From: Pseudomonas sp. BMS12
GTDB lineage: Bacteria > Pseudomonadota > Gammaproteobacteria > Pseudomonadales > Pseudomonadaceae
NCBI RefSeq assembly: GCF_001592875.1
Contig: NZ_LSOF01000004.1
Span: forward strand, 162,421 to 226,420
Direction: 5' to 3'
Length of the DNA stretch: 64,000 nt
Positions 34,401 through 43,548 of the stretch are shown piece after piece; positions within the stretch are counted from its first letter, which is position 1, and every line of letters begins with the position of its first letter. The translations under genes were made by a program, and so were the position numbers. Below the pieces are notes generated by a model. It saw only the letters and a program-made list of their open reading frames with translations. It ran no database searches and was not told the origin of the DNA.

Positions 34401-35530
34401 CGGCTGATGCGCGCCGTACCCGAGTCAATCACGTAGCGAATGCCCGGCACGGTCAGCGAGGTTTCCGCGACGTTGGTGGCCAGCACGATCTTGCGCCCGG
34501 CCATGGGCGCGAAGATCTTCTGCTGCTCGGCCGGGGTCAGCCGCGCGTACAGCGGCAGCACCTCGGTGAAGCGCAGGTTGGCCTTGCGCAGCACCTCGGC
34601 GGCCTCGCGAATCTCGCGCTCGCCGGGGAGGAACACCAGCACATCGCCGGGACGCTTGCCTTCGGCGCGCTCGTGGACGGCGATCTCGTCCAGCGCGGCG
34701 AGAATGCCCTGGTCGACGGTGAGGTCGTCGAGCAGGCTCTCGCCCTCCTCGTCCACCTCGGCGGCCAGCGGGCGGTACCAGGTCTCTACCGGGTAGGTGC
34801 GGCCAGAGACCTCGATGATCGGGGCGTTATTGAAGTGCTTGCTGAACCGCTCCAAGTCGATGGTCGCCGACGTGATGATCAGCTTCAGATCGGGGCGGCG
34901 CGGCAGCAGGGTCTTCAGGTAGCCGAGGAGGAAGTCGATGTTGAGGCTGCGTTCGTGCGCCTCGTCGACGATGATGGTGTCGTACTTCTCCAGGAAGCGG
35001 TCGTGCTGGGTTTCGGCGAGCAGGATACCGTCGGTCATCAGCTTGATCAGCGTGCTGTCCTTGCTCTGATCCTCGAAACGCACCTGATAGCCGACCAGCT
35101 CGCCCAGCGGCGTGCTGATTTCCTCGGCCACGCGGGTCGCCACGCTACGCGCGGCCAGGCGGCGCGGCTGGGTGTGGCCGATCAGGCCATGCACGCCGCG
35201 ACCGATATCCAGGCAGATCTTCGGCAGCTGGGTGGTCTTGCCCGAGCCGGTTTCGCCGGCGATCACCAGCACCTGGTGCTCCTGCAATGCCTTCTTGATC
35301 TCGTCGCGCTTGGCGGCGATCGGCAGCGCGTCGTCGAAGCGAATGCTCGGGATGCTGCGCTGGCGCGCCTCGACCTTGGCACAGGAAGCCTGGAAACGCT
35401 CCAGCCACTGGGCCTGCTTGGCTTCGTCCGGTTTCTTCTGCAGCTCGTGCAACTGGCGGCGCAGGCGATGACGGTCGGCCAGCAGGGCCTGGTCTAGATT
35501 CTTCAGCAGGGGGTCACGGGTGTCGGTCAT
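31478..35530 (-). CDS. hrpA: ATP-dependent RNA helicase HrpA (DEAH box)
   Basis: A 1350-residue helicase, close to E. coli HrpA (about 1300). Walker A GETGSGKTTQLPKI, the DEAH box DEAHERS and the SAT-type motif TSATIDLERF lie in the first third, followed by the HA2/OB-like region and the long C-terminal DUF3418 part. It unwinds RNA and rescues stalled ribosomes. The start at 35530 gives the usual N-terminus; the upstream frame is not conserved-looking. Around residues 612-635 the protein includes translated REP DNA (GSDFSRDASAQ...), an in-frame insertion in a linker. Confidence 0.95.
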   Translation of the reverse strand: MTDTRDPLLKNLDQALLADRHRLRRQLHELQKKPDEAKQAQWLERFQASCAKVEARQRSIPSIRFDDALPIAAKRDEIKKALQEHQVLVIAGETGSGKTTQLPKICLDIGRGVHGLIGHTQPRRLAARSVATRVAEEISTPLGELVGYQVRFEDQSKDSTLIKLMTDGILLAETQHDRFLEKYDTIIVDEAHERSLNIDFLLGYLKTLLPRRPDLKLIITSATIDLERFSKHFNNAPIIEVSGRTYPVETWYRPLAAEVDEEGESLLDDLTVDQGILAALDEIAVHERAEGKRPGDVLVFLPGEREIREAAEVLRKANLRFTEVLPLYARLTPAEQQKIFAPMAGRKIVLATNVAETSLTVPGIRYVIDSGTARISRYSYRAKVQRLPIEAVSQASANQRKGRCGRVEPGICIRLYSEEDFLGRPEFTDPEILRTNLAAVILQMLHLRLGSIEDFPFIEPPDGKAISDGFNLLQELSAVNRESQLTPIGRQLARLPIDPRLGRMVLEAAKLGSLDEILIVASALSVQDPRERPMDRQQAADQAHAQWKDVDSDFAALINLWRGFEEKRQELGSNPLRNWCKKNFLNYMRLREWRDAHRQLVLIARELQLGNARGSDFSRDASAQGSGRGQGSSHKSDARPQPTKDTKVNVIAREQAEASEAAQRAKSYAAVHKAILSGLLSQIGQKSEDGDYLGARQRRFWIHPSSVIGRKKPTWVMAAELVETTKLFARMVAKIEPDWIEPLAGHLIKKNHFEPHWEKRRGQVVAFEQVTLYGLIVVGRRPVHFGPVDPAVSRELFIREGLVRGEINSRAKCLAANRELLERLDELEAKARRRDILADEETLFAFYEARIPQEIHQAATFESWYKAESAKNPQLLIMREEDVLARDAKEVTAAQYPDILQLGELQLPLSYHFEPNHPRDGVTLRVPAPLLPQLPPERLEWLVPGLIEAKAIALVRNLPKALRKNFVPVPDFVGAALAKIAFGQGSLPESLGRELTRMTGARVADEAWEEAAQQLESHLKMNLEVVDARGKFLGEGRDLAELTARFAEASQAALAIPQQKQEQKPVEAKAFAQVAEKTQQKIAGLSMTVFPALVEEGGVVKEGRFPTQAEADFQHRRALQKLLLQQLAEPAKYLRGKLPGLTELGLLYRELGRPEALVEDILLASLDACVLEGEASLPRDGAALAALAEKKRGDWTAHAERIARLTLDILKLTHGLQKRFKGKIDLAQAMALNDIKQQLANLVYPGFVRETPGEWLKEIPRYLKAIEQRLDKVGAQVQRDRVWTGELSAAWEQYQARTAKHAQEGKRDPELVLYRWMLEEYRVSLFAQQLGTKMAVSDKRLSKQWSQVET
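33626..33696. repeat. Inverted REP pair inside hrpA
   Basis: GTGGGAGGAACCTTGGCCGC at 33629 faces an inverted unit at 33671-33694 that is identical over 24 bases to the intergenic REP at 26761-26784. The pair is read in frame through the hrpA linker. REPs are normally intergenic, so this is an unusual site. Confidence 0.85.
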
Positions 35531-35717
35531 CGGGAGGGCGCGGCGGCTACGGCAAGGCCGGCGATTGTCGCAGCCAGACCGGGGCTTGCCCAGCCCGAAG
35601 GGAGCGACGGACGGCTGACGCCAGAATGAGAACCCTTGATCCCGATCAATCCGGGGCGCCATCGTCGCCGGCAGGATATGGCCAAATGCCAGTTAACTCG
35701 CGTGCAGAAAAACCATC

Positions 35718-37184
35718 ATGAAAAGCTGGATCCTCGATCTCTCACTGAAATACAAGTTCTGGGCCGTCAATCTGGTGGCTTTCGCCACCACCCTGCTGCT
35801 GGTGCTGTTCGCCATGCAGCAGGAGCAGCAGGGCCGCGCCACGGTGGCGCACGAGGCCGCCCAGGCCCAGGCCACACTGTTGGCAGCCTGGCCGGCCGAG
35901 GCCGCTCTGCCCACCGGTAGCCAGGCGCAGCGCTTTGCGACCGATGCACAGCCGCCATTTGGCCTGCCGCGCAATGCACGGGGCTGGACGCCCCTGCAGC
36001 ACGACGAGCTGTGGGGCGACTCCCCGCTGATCGGCGCCTGGGTGCAGGACGGCAGCAATGGCCAGCGGCTGGCCGTGCCGGCAAAGGCAGCCAGCCTATG
36101 GCAGGTCTTCACGGAGCGCGCCGGTGCCTATGCCCTCGCCGTGGCCTTATTGATGCTGTTGTTGCTGGGCGCCTCGCAGCTGCTGATCCGTTTCATCCTC
36201 GGCCACCTCAACCAGCTGAAGGATGTGATGCTGCACGTGGAGCGCAGCGGCGACCTGGCGGCCCGCGCCGAACTGAGCAGCCGTGACGAAGTGGGCCAGA
36301 TGGCCGGTGCCTTCAACGCCATGCAGGCCGGCTATCAGCGGGTGGTAGGCACCGTCGCCCAGGCCGCCGCCAGCCTCGATGAAGGTGCGCGACGCCTGGC
36401 CGCGAGCATGGAGCAGGTACGCGGCGGCATGCTCGGCCAGCAGGCCGAGACCGACCAGGCCGCTACCGCGATCAACGAGATGTCCGCCACCGTGCACGAG
36501 ATCGCCCGCCACGCCAGCGACACCCGCGACCAGTCCGCCGAAGCCGACCGCCTCAGCGGCGTCGGCCAGCAGGTGGTGGCACGCGCCGGCAGCGCCATCG
36601 CCAGCCTTTCCAGCGGCGTGCAGCAGACTGCCGAGATGATCCAGAAGCTGGCCGAGGACAGCCGCACCATCGGCGGCATGGTCGAGACCATCCACGGCAT
36701 CGCCGAACAGACCAACCTGCTCGCCCTAAACGCCGCCATCGAAGCGGCACGCGCCGGCGAGATGGGCCGCGGCTTCGCCGTGGTGGCCGACGAGGTGCGC
36801 AACCTGGCCAAGCGCGTGCAGGACTCCACCGACGAGATCACCAAAATGATCGGCAATCTGCAGGCGGCCAGCCGCGATGCCGTGGAGTTCATGCAGGAAA
36901 GCTCGCTCAAGGCCGATCAATGCGTGCAGGAGGCCAACGCCACCGGCGAGGCCCTGGGTGACATCGCCCAGGCCGTGGCCCTGATGCGCGACAGCAACAC
37001 GCAGATCGCCGTGGCCGCCGAGCAGCAGACCCAGGTGGCCGAGGAGATGACCCGCTCGGTGGTGGGCATCCGCGACGTCACCGAACAGACCGTGCAGCAG
37101 ACCCTGGCCTCGGCCAGTACCAGTGCCGAACTGGTGGGCCTGGCCGACGACCTGGGCAAGGCGATTCGCAAGCTCAAGCTCTAG
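35718..37184 (+). CDS. Methyl-accepting chemotaxis protein
   Basis: A 488-residue chemoreceptor. Two membrane helices (about residues 13-31 and 134-157) bound a short periplasmic domain of about 100 residues. A HAMP domain (about 160-215) and the cytoplasmic signalling domain follow, with hairpin tip [19 protein letters not shown] and the [18 protein letters not shown] block. The small ligand domain has no recognisable type. It stands alone, divergent from hrpA. Confidence 0.93.
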   Translation: MKSWILDLSLKYKFWAVNLVAFATTLLLVLFAMQQEQQGRATVAHEAAQAQATLLAAWPAEAALPTGSQAQRFATDAQPPFGLPRNARGWTPLQHDELWGDSPLIGAWVQDGSNGQRLAVPAKAASLWQVFTERAGAYALAVALLMLLLLGASQLLIRFILGHLNQLKDVMLHVERSGDLAARAELSSRDEVGQMAGAFNAMQAGYQRVVGTVAQAAASLDEGARRLAASMEQVRGGMLGQQAETDQAATAINEMSATVHEIARHASDTRDQSAEADRLSGVGQQVVARAGSAIASLSSGVQQTAEMIQKLAEDSRTIGGMVETIHGIAEQTNLLALNAAIEAARAGEMGRGFAVVADEVRNLAKRVQDSTDEITKMIGNLQAASRDAVEFMQESSLKADQCVQEANATGEALGDIAQAVALMRDSNTQIAVAAEQQTQVAEEMTRSVVGIRDVTEQTVQQTLASASTSAELVGLADDLGKAIRKLKL

Positions 37185-37246
37185 CACCTGGCCATCCGCG
37201 GGGCCGCCAGGCAGAATCGGGCTCTACCGACCGATACGAGCCGACC

Positions 37247-38500
37247 ATGACCGCACGCTGGCAATGGGTTCTCGCACAAATCGGCAGGCGCCTGTGGTTC
37301 CGCGCCAGCCTGTTTTCCCTGCTCGGCGTGGTCAGCGCGCTGCTGGCACTGGCCTTCAAGGACTATGTGCCGGAAAGCCTGGCCAACAGCGTCGGCGCCG
37401 ATGCGGTGGACAAGATCCTCAACATCATCGCCACCAGTATGCTCACGGTCACCACCTTCTCCCTGAGCATCATGGTCGCCGCCTACTCCTCGGCCACCAG
37501 CACCGTCACCCCGCGCGCCACCCCGCTGGTGATGGAAGACAACATCACCCAGAACGCCCTGGGCACCTTTATCGGTTCCTTCCTGTTCAGCGTGGTCGGC
37601 ATCATCGCCCTGAGCACGGGCGCCTATGGCAACAAGGGCCGGGTGCTGATGTTCGTGGTCACCATCGCCGTGATCGCCCTGATCGTCCTCGCCCTGCTGC
37701 GCTGGATCGACCACCTGGCCCAACTCGGCCGCGTCGGCGAAACCAGCGACCGCGTGGAGCACGCCACCTGCGAAGCCCTGCGCGACCGTCTGCGGCTGCC
37801 GAACCTGGGCGGCAACCGCCTGGTCTCACGCGAAGCCATCCCGGCAAACGCGCGCGCGATCCACCCGCACTACATCGGCTATGTGCAACACATCGACATG
37901 CCCGCGCTGGCCGAGCTGAGCGCCAGCCCGGACAGCGCTATCTATCTGCTGGCCATGCCGGGCAGCTTCATCACCCCTGGCGAGCCACTAGCAGCGGTAC
38001 TGGGAATCGACCCCGCCGAGGACGACCGACTGCGCGCCGCCTTCAGCGTCGGCAAGTGCCGCTCCTTCGAGCAGGACCCCCGCTTCGGTGCCGCCGTGCT
38101 GGCAGAAATCGCCTCGCGCGCCCTGTCGCCCGCCGTCAACGACCCCGGCACGGCCATCGACATCCTCGGCCGCGGCGTACGTGTGCTGGCCCTGTGGACA
38201 CAGGTCGACGGCGAAACACCGGACGGGCTCGACTGCAGCCGCATCCACGCACCGGACCTGCTGCTGAGCGACCTGTTCGATGACCTGTTCACCCCGATCG
38301 CCCGCGATGGCGCGGCCCTGATCGAGGTCGGCATTCGCCTGCAGAAGGACCTGCTCAACCTGGCCCTGCTCGACCCGCGCTACCGGGCCGACGCCCGGCG
38401 CCACTCCAGCCTGGCGCTCAAGCGCGCCGAAGCGGTACTGACGCTGGAGGAAGACAAGCAGCGCCTGCGCGAACTCTCGGCCGAGGTGCTGGCCCTCTAG
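37247..38500 (+). CDS. DUF2254 membrane protein
   Basis: A 417-residue protein matching DUF2254. Four membrane helices occupy the first 150 residues (for example TVTTFSLSIMVAAYSSAT and TFIGSFLFSVVGIIALS). The soluble C-terminal part carries the conserved FITPGEPLAAVLG and ALSPAVNDPGTAIDIL. Function unknown. It starts 62 bases after the chemoreceptor gene and ends with a 4-base overlap with the convergent amidohydrolase gene. Confidence 0.88.
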   Translation: MTARWQWVLAQIGRRLWFRASLFSLLGVVSALLALAFKDYVPESLANSVGADAVDKILNIIATSMLTVTTFSLSIMVAAYSSATSTVTPRATPLVMEDNITQNALGTFIGSFLFSVVGIIALSTGAYGNKGRVLMFVVTIAVIALIVLALLRWIDHLAQLGRVGETSDRVEHATCEALRDRLRLPNLGGNRLVSREAIPANARAIHPHYIGYVQHIDMPALAELSASPDSAIYLLAMPGSFITPGEPLAAVLGIDPAEDDRLRAAFSVGKCRSFEQDPRFGAAVLAEIASRALSPAVNDPGTAIDILGRGVRVLALWTQVDGETPDGLDCSRIHAPDLLLSDLFDDLFTPIARDGAALIEVGIRLQKDLLNLALLDPRYRADARRHSSLALKRAEAVLTLEEDKQRLRELSAEVLAL

Positions 38501-40182
38501 TCAGCACTCGCAGCAAACTCATACGGGAACCCCGCGGCCCGATACACCTCATCGCCACCAAGCAGAGTCCACAGCACCTTGGCCTGGCCTATCTGCGCTG
38601 GCGATAACGTGAAGATGTCTCGGTCCAGCACCAGCAGGTCGGCCTGCTTGCCCACCTCCAGCGAGCCAGTCTGCTTCTCCTGGCGCAGGGTGTAGGCGGC
38701 ATCCAGCGTGTAGGCGCGGATCGCCGCCTCCAAACTGGGCAAGCTACGTGCGCCGAGGCTAAGGGCGTTTTGCATGATCCCAAGCGGCGACAGCGGATTC
38801 ACATCCCAATCCGAACTGAGCGTGACCCGTGCCCCGCTGTCATACAACGCACGCAGCGGCAGCAACTGGTAGGCACGCTCACCGATCAGCGGCTGGTTGT
38901 CCTTGAGGAAGGACGGGGCGAAATAGCGGCTGGGCTGGAAGTCGGCAATCACGCCCAACTGGCGAAAGCGCGGCAGATCTACCTGGTCGACCAGCTCAAC
39001 ATGGGTCAGACGATGGCGACCGAGTCCAGTCTGCTCGATCACATCAAGCGCATCGCGTACCGCCTGGTCGCCGATGGTGTGAATGTGCAGGTCGAAGCCC
39101 ACCGCCGACAGCTCACGGGCGTAGCGCGCCAAGCGCTGTGGCGTGAAGTAGTACAGGCCGCGCGGATCGACGCCCGCCAGGCTGTGTTGGTAGGGCTGGC
39201 GCAGGCGCGCGGTGGTGTTGTGCACGATACCGTCGACATACAGCTTGATCTGGGTGATATGCAGCAGATCGTCATCATCGCCCGGCTGGTACAGCGCCTT
39301 GAGCTGGGCCAGCTGCTCGCCATCGTCCAGCTGCGGGTAGGCCCACAGGCCGAGGCTGGTGCGCGCCTTGAGGCGATTCTCACGCGCCGCCTTCTGCCAG
39401 GCCTCTAGGTGGCCACGACGCCAAAACACCCGCGCATCGGCCACCGAGGTGATGCCGTTGCGCGCCAGCTCGCCCTGGCCGTCCAGCACCGCCTGGTAAT
39501 ACACCTGATGCAGCGCCCTAGAGGGTGGCAGAGCCTTATCCATCACCAAGTCGCCAGCGCTGTCGAGTACCACACCGGTGGCCCTGCCCTGCGTGTCGCG
39601 CAGGATTACGCCGCCCTCGGGATCGGCTCCTGCGTGGTCGAAACCGGCCAGCTGCAGCGCCTTGCTGTTGAGCCAGTAGGAGTGCGAGGTCTCCTCCATC
39701 AGGGCGATGGGCAGATCGGAGGCGATCTCGTCGAGCAACTCGCGCGGGCTCTCGCCGCTATCAAGCAGGGTGTGCAGGCTGAAGCCGCTGCCCAGCAGCC
39801 ACTCGCTCTCGGTTTGCTCGGCACACTGGCCAACCTCATCCAGCCACTTGTCCAAGGTATCGTCCGCATCCAGCGGGCAGTCGCCCTGGGCCTCGGACGA
39901 GGCGTCCAACACATGAGCATGGGTATCCTGGAATCCGGGGAGTACCAGGCGACCGCCGAGGTCGACGACATCGGTATCGTCGTCGACATGCTTGTCGACC
40001 TCCGCCCGGTTACCGATGGCCAATATCCTGCCCGTGTGACTCACAGCAAGGGCTTCTGCCCAGGGCTGGGCCGCGTTCACCGTATAGATGCGGGCGTTGT
40101 GCAGCACCAAGCTGGCGCCGGTTTCGTCAGCCTGGACCAGTGGTGCTAGCAGGGCCGCACAAAGCGGCAGACAGCGATACAT
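38497..40182 (-). CDS. Exported amidohydrolase, YtcJ-like
   Basis: A 561-residue metal-dependent hydrolase of the amidohydrolase 3 (YtcJ/N-substituted formamide deformylase) family with a signal peptide (residues 1-18, ending LVQA). The metal-binding HxH appears in GFQDTHAHVLD, a further His in DLHIHTIGDQAV, and the conserved SDWDVNPLSPLG near the end. Start at the ATG at 40182 (GAGG upstream), which follows a terminator by 16 bases, so it probably has separate or read-through expression from the agmatine cluster. Substrate unknown, presumably an amide or formamide. Confidence 0.88.
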   Translation of the reverse strand: MYRCLPLCAALLAPLVQADETGASLVLHNARIYTVNAAQPWAEALAVSHTGRILAIGNRAEVDKHVDDDTDVVDLGGRLVLPGFQDTHAHVLDASSEAQGDCPLDADDTLDKWLDEVGQCAEQTESEWLLGSGFSLHTLLDSGESPRELLDEIASDLPIALMEETSHSYWLNSKALQLAGFDHAGADPEGGVILRDTQGRATGVVLDSAGDLVMDKALPPSRALHQVYYQAVLDGQGELARNGITSVADARVFWRRGHLEAWQKAARENRLKARTSLGLWAYPQLDDGEQLAQLKALYQPGDDDDLLHITQIKLYVDGIVHNTTARLRQPYQHSLAGVDPRGLYYFTPQRLARYARELSAVGFDLHIHTIGDQAVRDALDVIEQTGLGRHRLTHVELVDQVDLPRFRQLGVIADFQPSRYFAPSFLKDNQPLIGERAYQLLPLRALYDSGARVTLSSDWDVNPLSPLGIMQNALSLGARSLPSLEAAIRAYTLDAAYTLRQEKQTGSLEVGKQADLLVLDRDIFTLSPAQIGQAKVLWTLLGGDEVYRAAGFPYEFAASAD

Positions 40183-40198
40183 GGAGCGATCCTCAAGC

Positions 40199-40226
40199 AA
40201 AAAAAACCATGCCCGCTCGGGCATGG
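40199..40226 (-). terminator. Terminator after the Tat-exported agmatine-deiminase-like gene
   Basis: On the minus strand CCATGCCCG / CGGGCATGG forms a 9-bp stem with a 2-base loop and is followed by eight U residues. It lies between the agmatine-deiminase-like gene and the YtcJ-like gene, very close to the latter's start codon. Confidence 0.9.
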
Positions 40227-40282
40227 CACAAGCGGGGAAAGTTGGTCAGATCCCCGATGGAAGCAGGTCATGAAAGGCTAGA

Positions 40283-41407
40283 TCACAGGCGTGGCATGTT
40301 CTTGGTCACGCAATGGATACCGCCGCCGCCAGCCGCGATCGGATCGATATTGACCTGCACGATGGCGCGCCCCGGATAGAGCTGAGTGAGCAGATCCTTG
40401 CAGTACTTGTCCGCCGCCGCGTCGCCGAACTGCGGGGCAATCACTGCGCCGTTGATTGGCAGGTAGTTGATGTAGCCGGGGGCGAAGTCCGGGTTGTTGC
40501 GGGTGTACACATTGCTGCGCACCTTGAGGGGCGGCGGCAGGGTGTGCACCACCAGCTTGCGGCCGTCGGCGTCGGTGGCCGCCTTGAGGATATTCAGGTG
40601 AGTGCGGGTCACTGCGTAGTCGTAGGACTTGGGGTCGTTGTCCAGGTTGGCGATGACCACGCCCGGTTTGACGAAGCGCGCGTAGAAGTCGACGTGGGCG
40701 TCGGTGATGTCCTTGCCCTTGATGCCGGGCAGCCAGATGATCTTGCGAAGGCCGAGACTAGCCTTCAGCTCGGCCTCGATCTGGGCTTTGCTCATGCCCG
40801 GGTTACGGTTGCTGTTGACCCAGCAGCTCTCGGTCATGATCGCCGTACCGTGGCCGTCCACTTCGATACCACCACCTTCGCCCACCAGTTGGCTGCCGAT
40901 GTAGTCGGCATACAACTCGTAGCTCAGGGTATCGGCGACCAGTGTGTCGTTGCCGGAACGCTGTTTGCCGCCCCAGCCGTTGAAGTTGAAGTCGACCAGG
41001 CCGCGACCGCCCTGGCCGTCGACCACGAAGCTGCCGCCGTAGTCGCGTACCCATATGTCATCCAGTGGCATGGTGAGGAACTTGATATTGCTGGTGCCAC
41101 ACTTCTGCTTGGCCTGGCTCAGCTGGTTGGCACGGCATAACACAGTCACCGGCTGGTACCTGGCAATGGTCTTTGCCAACAGGGCGATGCAATTGTTGAC
41201 CGGCGTGGCCCAGTCCTCCCAGATCGCCGTGGAGGCGGCGAAGGCCAGGATCACCCGCTCCTGCGGGGCATGCTCGTCAGGCATGTACCAGCTGCCGGCC
41301 AGGGCCGCGCGCGCCCGTGGCGTGCCGATGCCCAGACCCAGGGTGGCGACGGCGCCGATACCGGCGGCCATAGTCAGGTGTTTCATGAAGTCGCGACGCG
41401 TAGACAT
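40283..41407 (-). CDS. Tat-exported agmatine deiminase-family protein
   Basis: A 374-residue protein of the peptidyl-arginine-deiminase/agmatine deiminase (PAD_porph) family with a twin-arginine signal (STRRDFMK followed by a hydrophobic stretch ending ARA). The guanidine-modifying site is intact: DDIWVRDYGGSF, EGGGIEVDGHG, DAHVDFYARF and the nucleophilic Cys in GGGGIHCVT. The Tat signal implies folded export to the periplasm, unlike cytoplasmic AguA encoded 4 kb away. It probably converts agmatine or a related guanidine to the carbamoyl compound outside the cytoplasm; substrate inferred. Confidence 0.88.
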   Translation of the reverse strand: MSTRRDFMKHLTMAAGIGAVATLGLGIGTPRARAALAGSWYMPDEHAPQERVILAFAASTAIWEDWATPVNNCIALLAKTIARYQPVTVLCRANQLSQAKQKCGTSNIKFLTMPLDDIWVRDYGGSFVVDGQGGRGLVDFNFNGWGGKQRSGNDTLVADTLSYELYADYIGSQLVGEGGGIEVDGHGTAIMTESCWVNSNRNPGMSKAQIEAELKASLGLRKIIWLPGIKGKDITDAHVDFYARFVKPGVVIANLDNDPKSYDYAVTRTHLNILKAATDADGRKLVVHTLPPPLKVRSNVYTRNNPDFAPGYINYLPINGAVIAPQFGDAAADKYCKDLLTQLYPGRAIVQVNIDPIAAGGGGIHCVTKNMPRL

Positions 41408-41498
41408 GCTATGTCCCTCTTCTCGTTGGGGGGTTGTGCGGCGCCATCCATGGCTTGCTGCTCCCTAGCGCGGCACGGGCCGGCGGCCCGCCACCGGC

Positions 41499-42230
41499 TC
41501 AAAAACTCTTGTTGACGCCCAACACCAAGGTCGCCGAGCAGACGTCGTCGAAGCCCATGTAGTTGGCGCATTCGCTGTTCGAAAGATCGGTGTCGACGTA
41601 GCTGGCCGACCAGTTGAGGCCGAACAATTCCTTGCTCAGCTTGAGCTGCCATTCGCGGTAGCTGTCGCGGGTGTCGCCGCTGCCACCCTGCAGCAGCGGG
41701 TCCTTGAGGTCGACATTGCCGTAGCGCAGGTCCAGGGCCACGTCCGCCGGCAGCGGGGTCTCGTAGCCGACGTAGCTGTACAGGTAGCTCTGGTCGCCGC
41801 CGAGGTTGTCGGAGTAGTAGGCACCGAGCTTGGCGCCGTAGGCTGTGAGCTGGCTGAAGTACTCGCCATAGTTGAGTTCGCTCTGGCGCGGGTATTCGTA
41901 CTGGAAGTAGGCGCTGTCGAGGCTGATGTCGTCGCTGATCTGCCAGTTGTAGCCGGCGTAGTAGTCCAGCTCCTGGCGGGTGTTGCTGCCCAGGCCGAAG
42001 TCGACGTTGGAGCTCCACACCCCGACGTACAGGCCGCTGCTATGACTGAGGGTGGCCGAGCCCTGCAGGGCCGGGTCGTTCTGCGTCTGCGAGATGCCGC
42101 GGGTGCGGTAGTCGCTGTAGACGCCGGCATCCAGGTACAGGGCGAAGTCGTCGTTCAGTTCGATGGCCTGGCTCAGGCCCCAGGGGGCGAACAGAGTGAT
42201 GGCTAGGGCGGCCTTGGACGGGTACTGCAT
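41499..42230 (-). CDS. TorF-family putative outer-membrane porin
   Basis: A 243-residue beta-barrel protein (TIGR02001/TorF type) with a signal peptide (about 1-21, ending SQA), the typical SDYRTRGISQTQNDPALQG N-terminal strand, alternating strands, and a terminal Phe (VNKSF). Start at the ATG at 42230. It lies 91 bases upstream of the Tat-exported deiminase gene and 221 downstream of the polyamine-binding-protein gene, so it may admit polyamines or agmatine across the outer membrane. Confidence 0.85.
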   Translation of the reverse strand: MQYPSKAALAITLFAPWGLSQAIELNDDFALYLDAGVYSDYRTRGISQTQNDPALQGSATLSHSSGLYVGVWSSNVDFGLGSNTRQELDYYAGYNWQISDDISLDSAYFQYEYPRQSELNYGEYFSQLTAYGAKLGAYYSDNLGGDQSYLYSYVGYETPLPADVALDLRYGNVDLKDPLLQGGSGDTRDSYREWQLKLSKELFGLNWSASYVDTDLSNSECANYMGFDDVCSATLVLGVNKSF

Positions 42231-42310
42231 GGTGCGGCTCCTTTCTTGTTGTTGTGGGCATGGCTTCGCCATACCGCGCCGGTGACGCGGCGGCGGTTAG
42301 CGCTGGTTTA

Positions 42311-42451
42311 GAACCTGATCAAAGTCTCGCGAGCTAGAGCCGGGCTAGGCGGAGAGAGGCCGAGCGCGCGGAGTTTACGAGCGGTAAATGAGCACCCGAG
42401 GCCTCTTTCCAACAACGCCCAGCCGACGCGCAGCAGACTTTGCACAGGTTC
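42311..42451. mobile_element. 141-bp MITE-like element with terminal inverted repeats
   Basis: The ends are GAACCTGATCAAAGTCT (42311-42327) and its inverted partner AGACTTTGCACAGGTTC (42435-42451), matching at 15 of 17 positions. The flanks carry TTA on both sides (42308-42310 and 42452-42454), which looks like a target-site duplication. There is no gene inside. The right-hand TTA is the stop codon (TAA) of the polyamine-binding-protein gene. No transposase of this kind is in the window. Confidence 0.7.
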
Positions 42452-43546
42452 TTAGTGGGCGGTGGTCTTGAAGGTGGTCCAGGCGCGCATGCGCGCACGC
42501 ATGGAGCGCTGCGGGATGTCCTTGCCGGGGATCAGCCGCGCGTAGGTGGCTTCGTCGACGTAGATGTCCGGGTTGTTACGCATGTCGGCATCGACCATCG
42601 GCCGCGCCTTAGCACTGGAGGTCGGGTAGCCGGTGAAGTTGCTGATCGCTGCCATGTTCTGCGGGCGCATGACGAAGTTGATGAAGGCGTAGGCGTATTC
42701 CGGGTGCCTGGCGTCCACCGGGATGGCCATGGTGTCCATCCACACCGTGGTGCCCTCGCGCGGGATGTGGAAGCGGAAATCCGCTGCCTTGCCGGCACCG
42801 CTCGCGGCGCGCTGGGCCTGGGTGACGTCGCCGCTGTAGCCAAGCGACAGGCACAGGTCGCCGTTGACCAGGTCGGTAACCGGCTGCGACTGGAACTTGC
42901 GGATATAGGGCTTGATCGACACCAGCAGCTCGGTGGCGGCCTTGAGGTCTTCCGGCTCGGCACTGCGCGGTGAGCGGCCGAGGTAGTTGAGCACCACGGC
43001 CATGACTTCGTCCGGCGAATCGATCATGGAGATGCCGCAGTCGGCGAACTTGGCCGCGTTCTCCGGCTTGAACAGCAGGTCGAGGCTGTTCACTGGCGCG
43101 TTGGCCATGCGCTTGCCGATCATCTCGGCGTTGTAGGTGATGCCGATGCTGCCCCAGGTGTAGGGCACGGTGGCGTGGCGCGAATACGGGTACTGCGTCT
43201 GCAGGCTACGCAGGCCCGGCTCGATGTCGGCCAGGTGCTGCAGCTTGTCCGGATCGAGCTTCTGCAACGCGCCGGCACGCATCAGCCTCTCGGCCACTGT
43301 GTCGCCGGGGAAGATCAGGTCGTAGCCGCTGCCACCTGCCATCATCTTGGCTTCCAGCGTCTCGCTGCCTTCCATGACGTCGTAGATCACCTTGATGCCG
43401 GTCTCCTGGGTGAAGTTGGCGAGGGTGTCCTCGGCGAAGTAGTCGGCCCAGTTGTACAGGCGCAGGGTCTTGTCCTCGGCGGCGGCCGAAGCCTGGGCAA
43501 AACACAGCGCCAGGGCGGCGCACAGCAGGGTTTTCTTTTTGTTCAT
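42452..43546 (-). CDS. Polyamine ABC transporter substrate-binding protein (PotF/SpuD-like)
   Basis: A 364-residue periplasmic binding protein. The signal peptide (about 1-23) is followed by LRLYNWADYFAEDTLANF, which opens the mature domain exactly as in PotD/PotF/SpuD, and later GYDLIFPGDTVAERL and TMAIPVDARHPEYAYAFINF. It should bind putrescine-type polyamines or agmatine. It starts 2 bases after the aguB stop, so it is in the aguAB operon. No permease or ATPase gene is present. The stop codon coincides with the edge of the MITE-like element. Confidence 0.92.
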   Translation of the reverse strand: MNKKKTLLCAALALCFAQASAAAEDKTLRLYNWADYFAEDTLANFTQETGIKVIYDVMEGSETLEAKMMAGGSGYDLIFPGDTVAERLMRAGALQKLDPDKLQHLADIEPGLRSLQTQYPYSRHATVPYTWGSIGITYNAEMIGKRMANAPVNSLDLLFKPENAAKFADCGISMIDSPDEVMAVVLNYLGRSPRSAEPEDLKAATELLVSIKPYIRKFQSQPVTDLVNGDLCLSLGYSGDVTQAQRAASGAGKAADFRFHIPREGTTVWMDTMAIPVDARHPEYAYAFINFVMRPQNMAAISNFTGYPTSSAKARPMVDADMRNNPDIYVDEATYARLIPGKDIPQRSMRARMRAWTTFKTTAH

Positions 43547-43548
43547 GG

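Noticed and set aside
42311-42451. Small RNA or attenuator upstream of the porin gene
   Set aside because: Terminal inverted repeats and the flanking TTA duplication fit a MITE-like element better.
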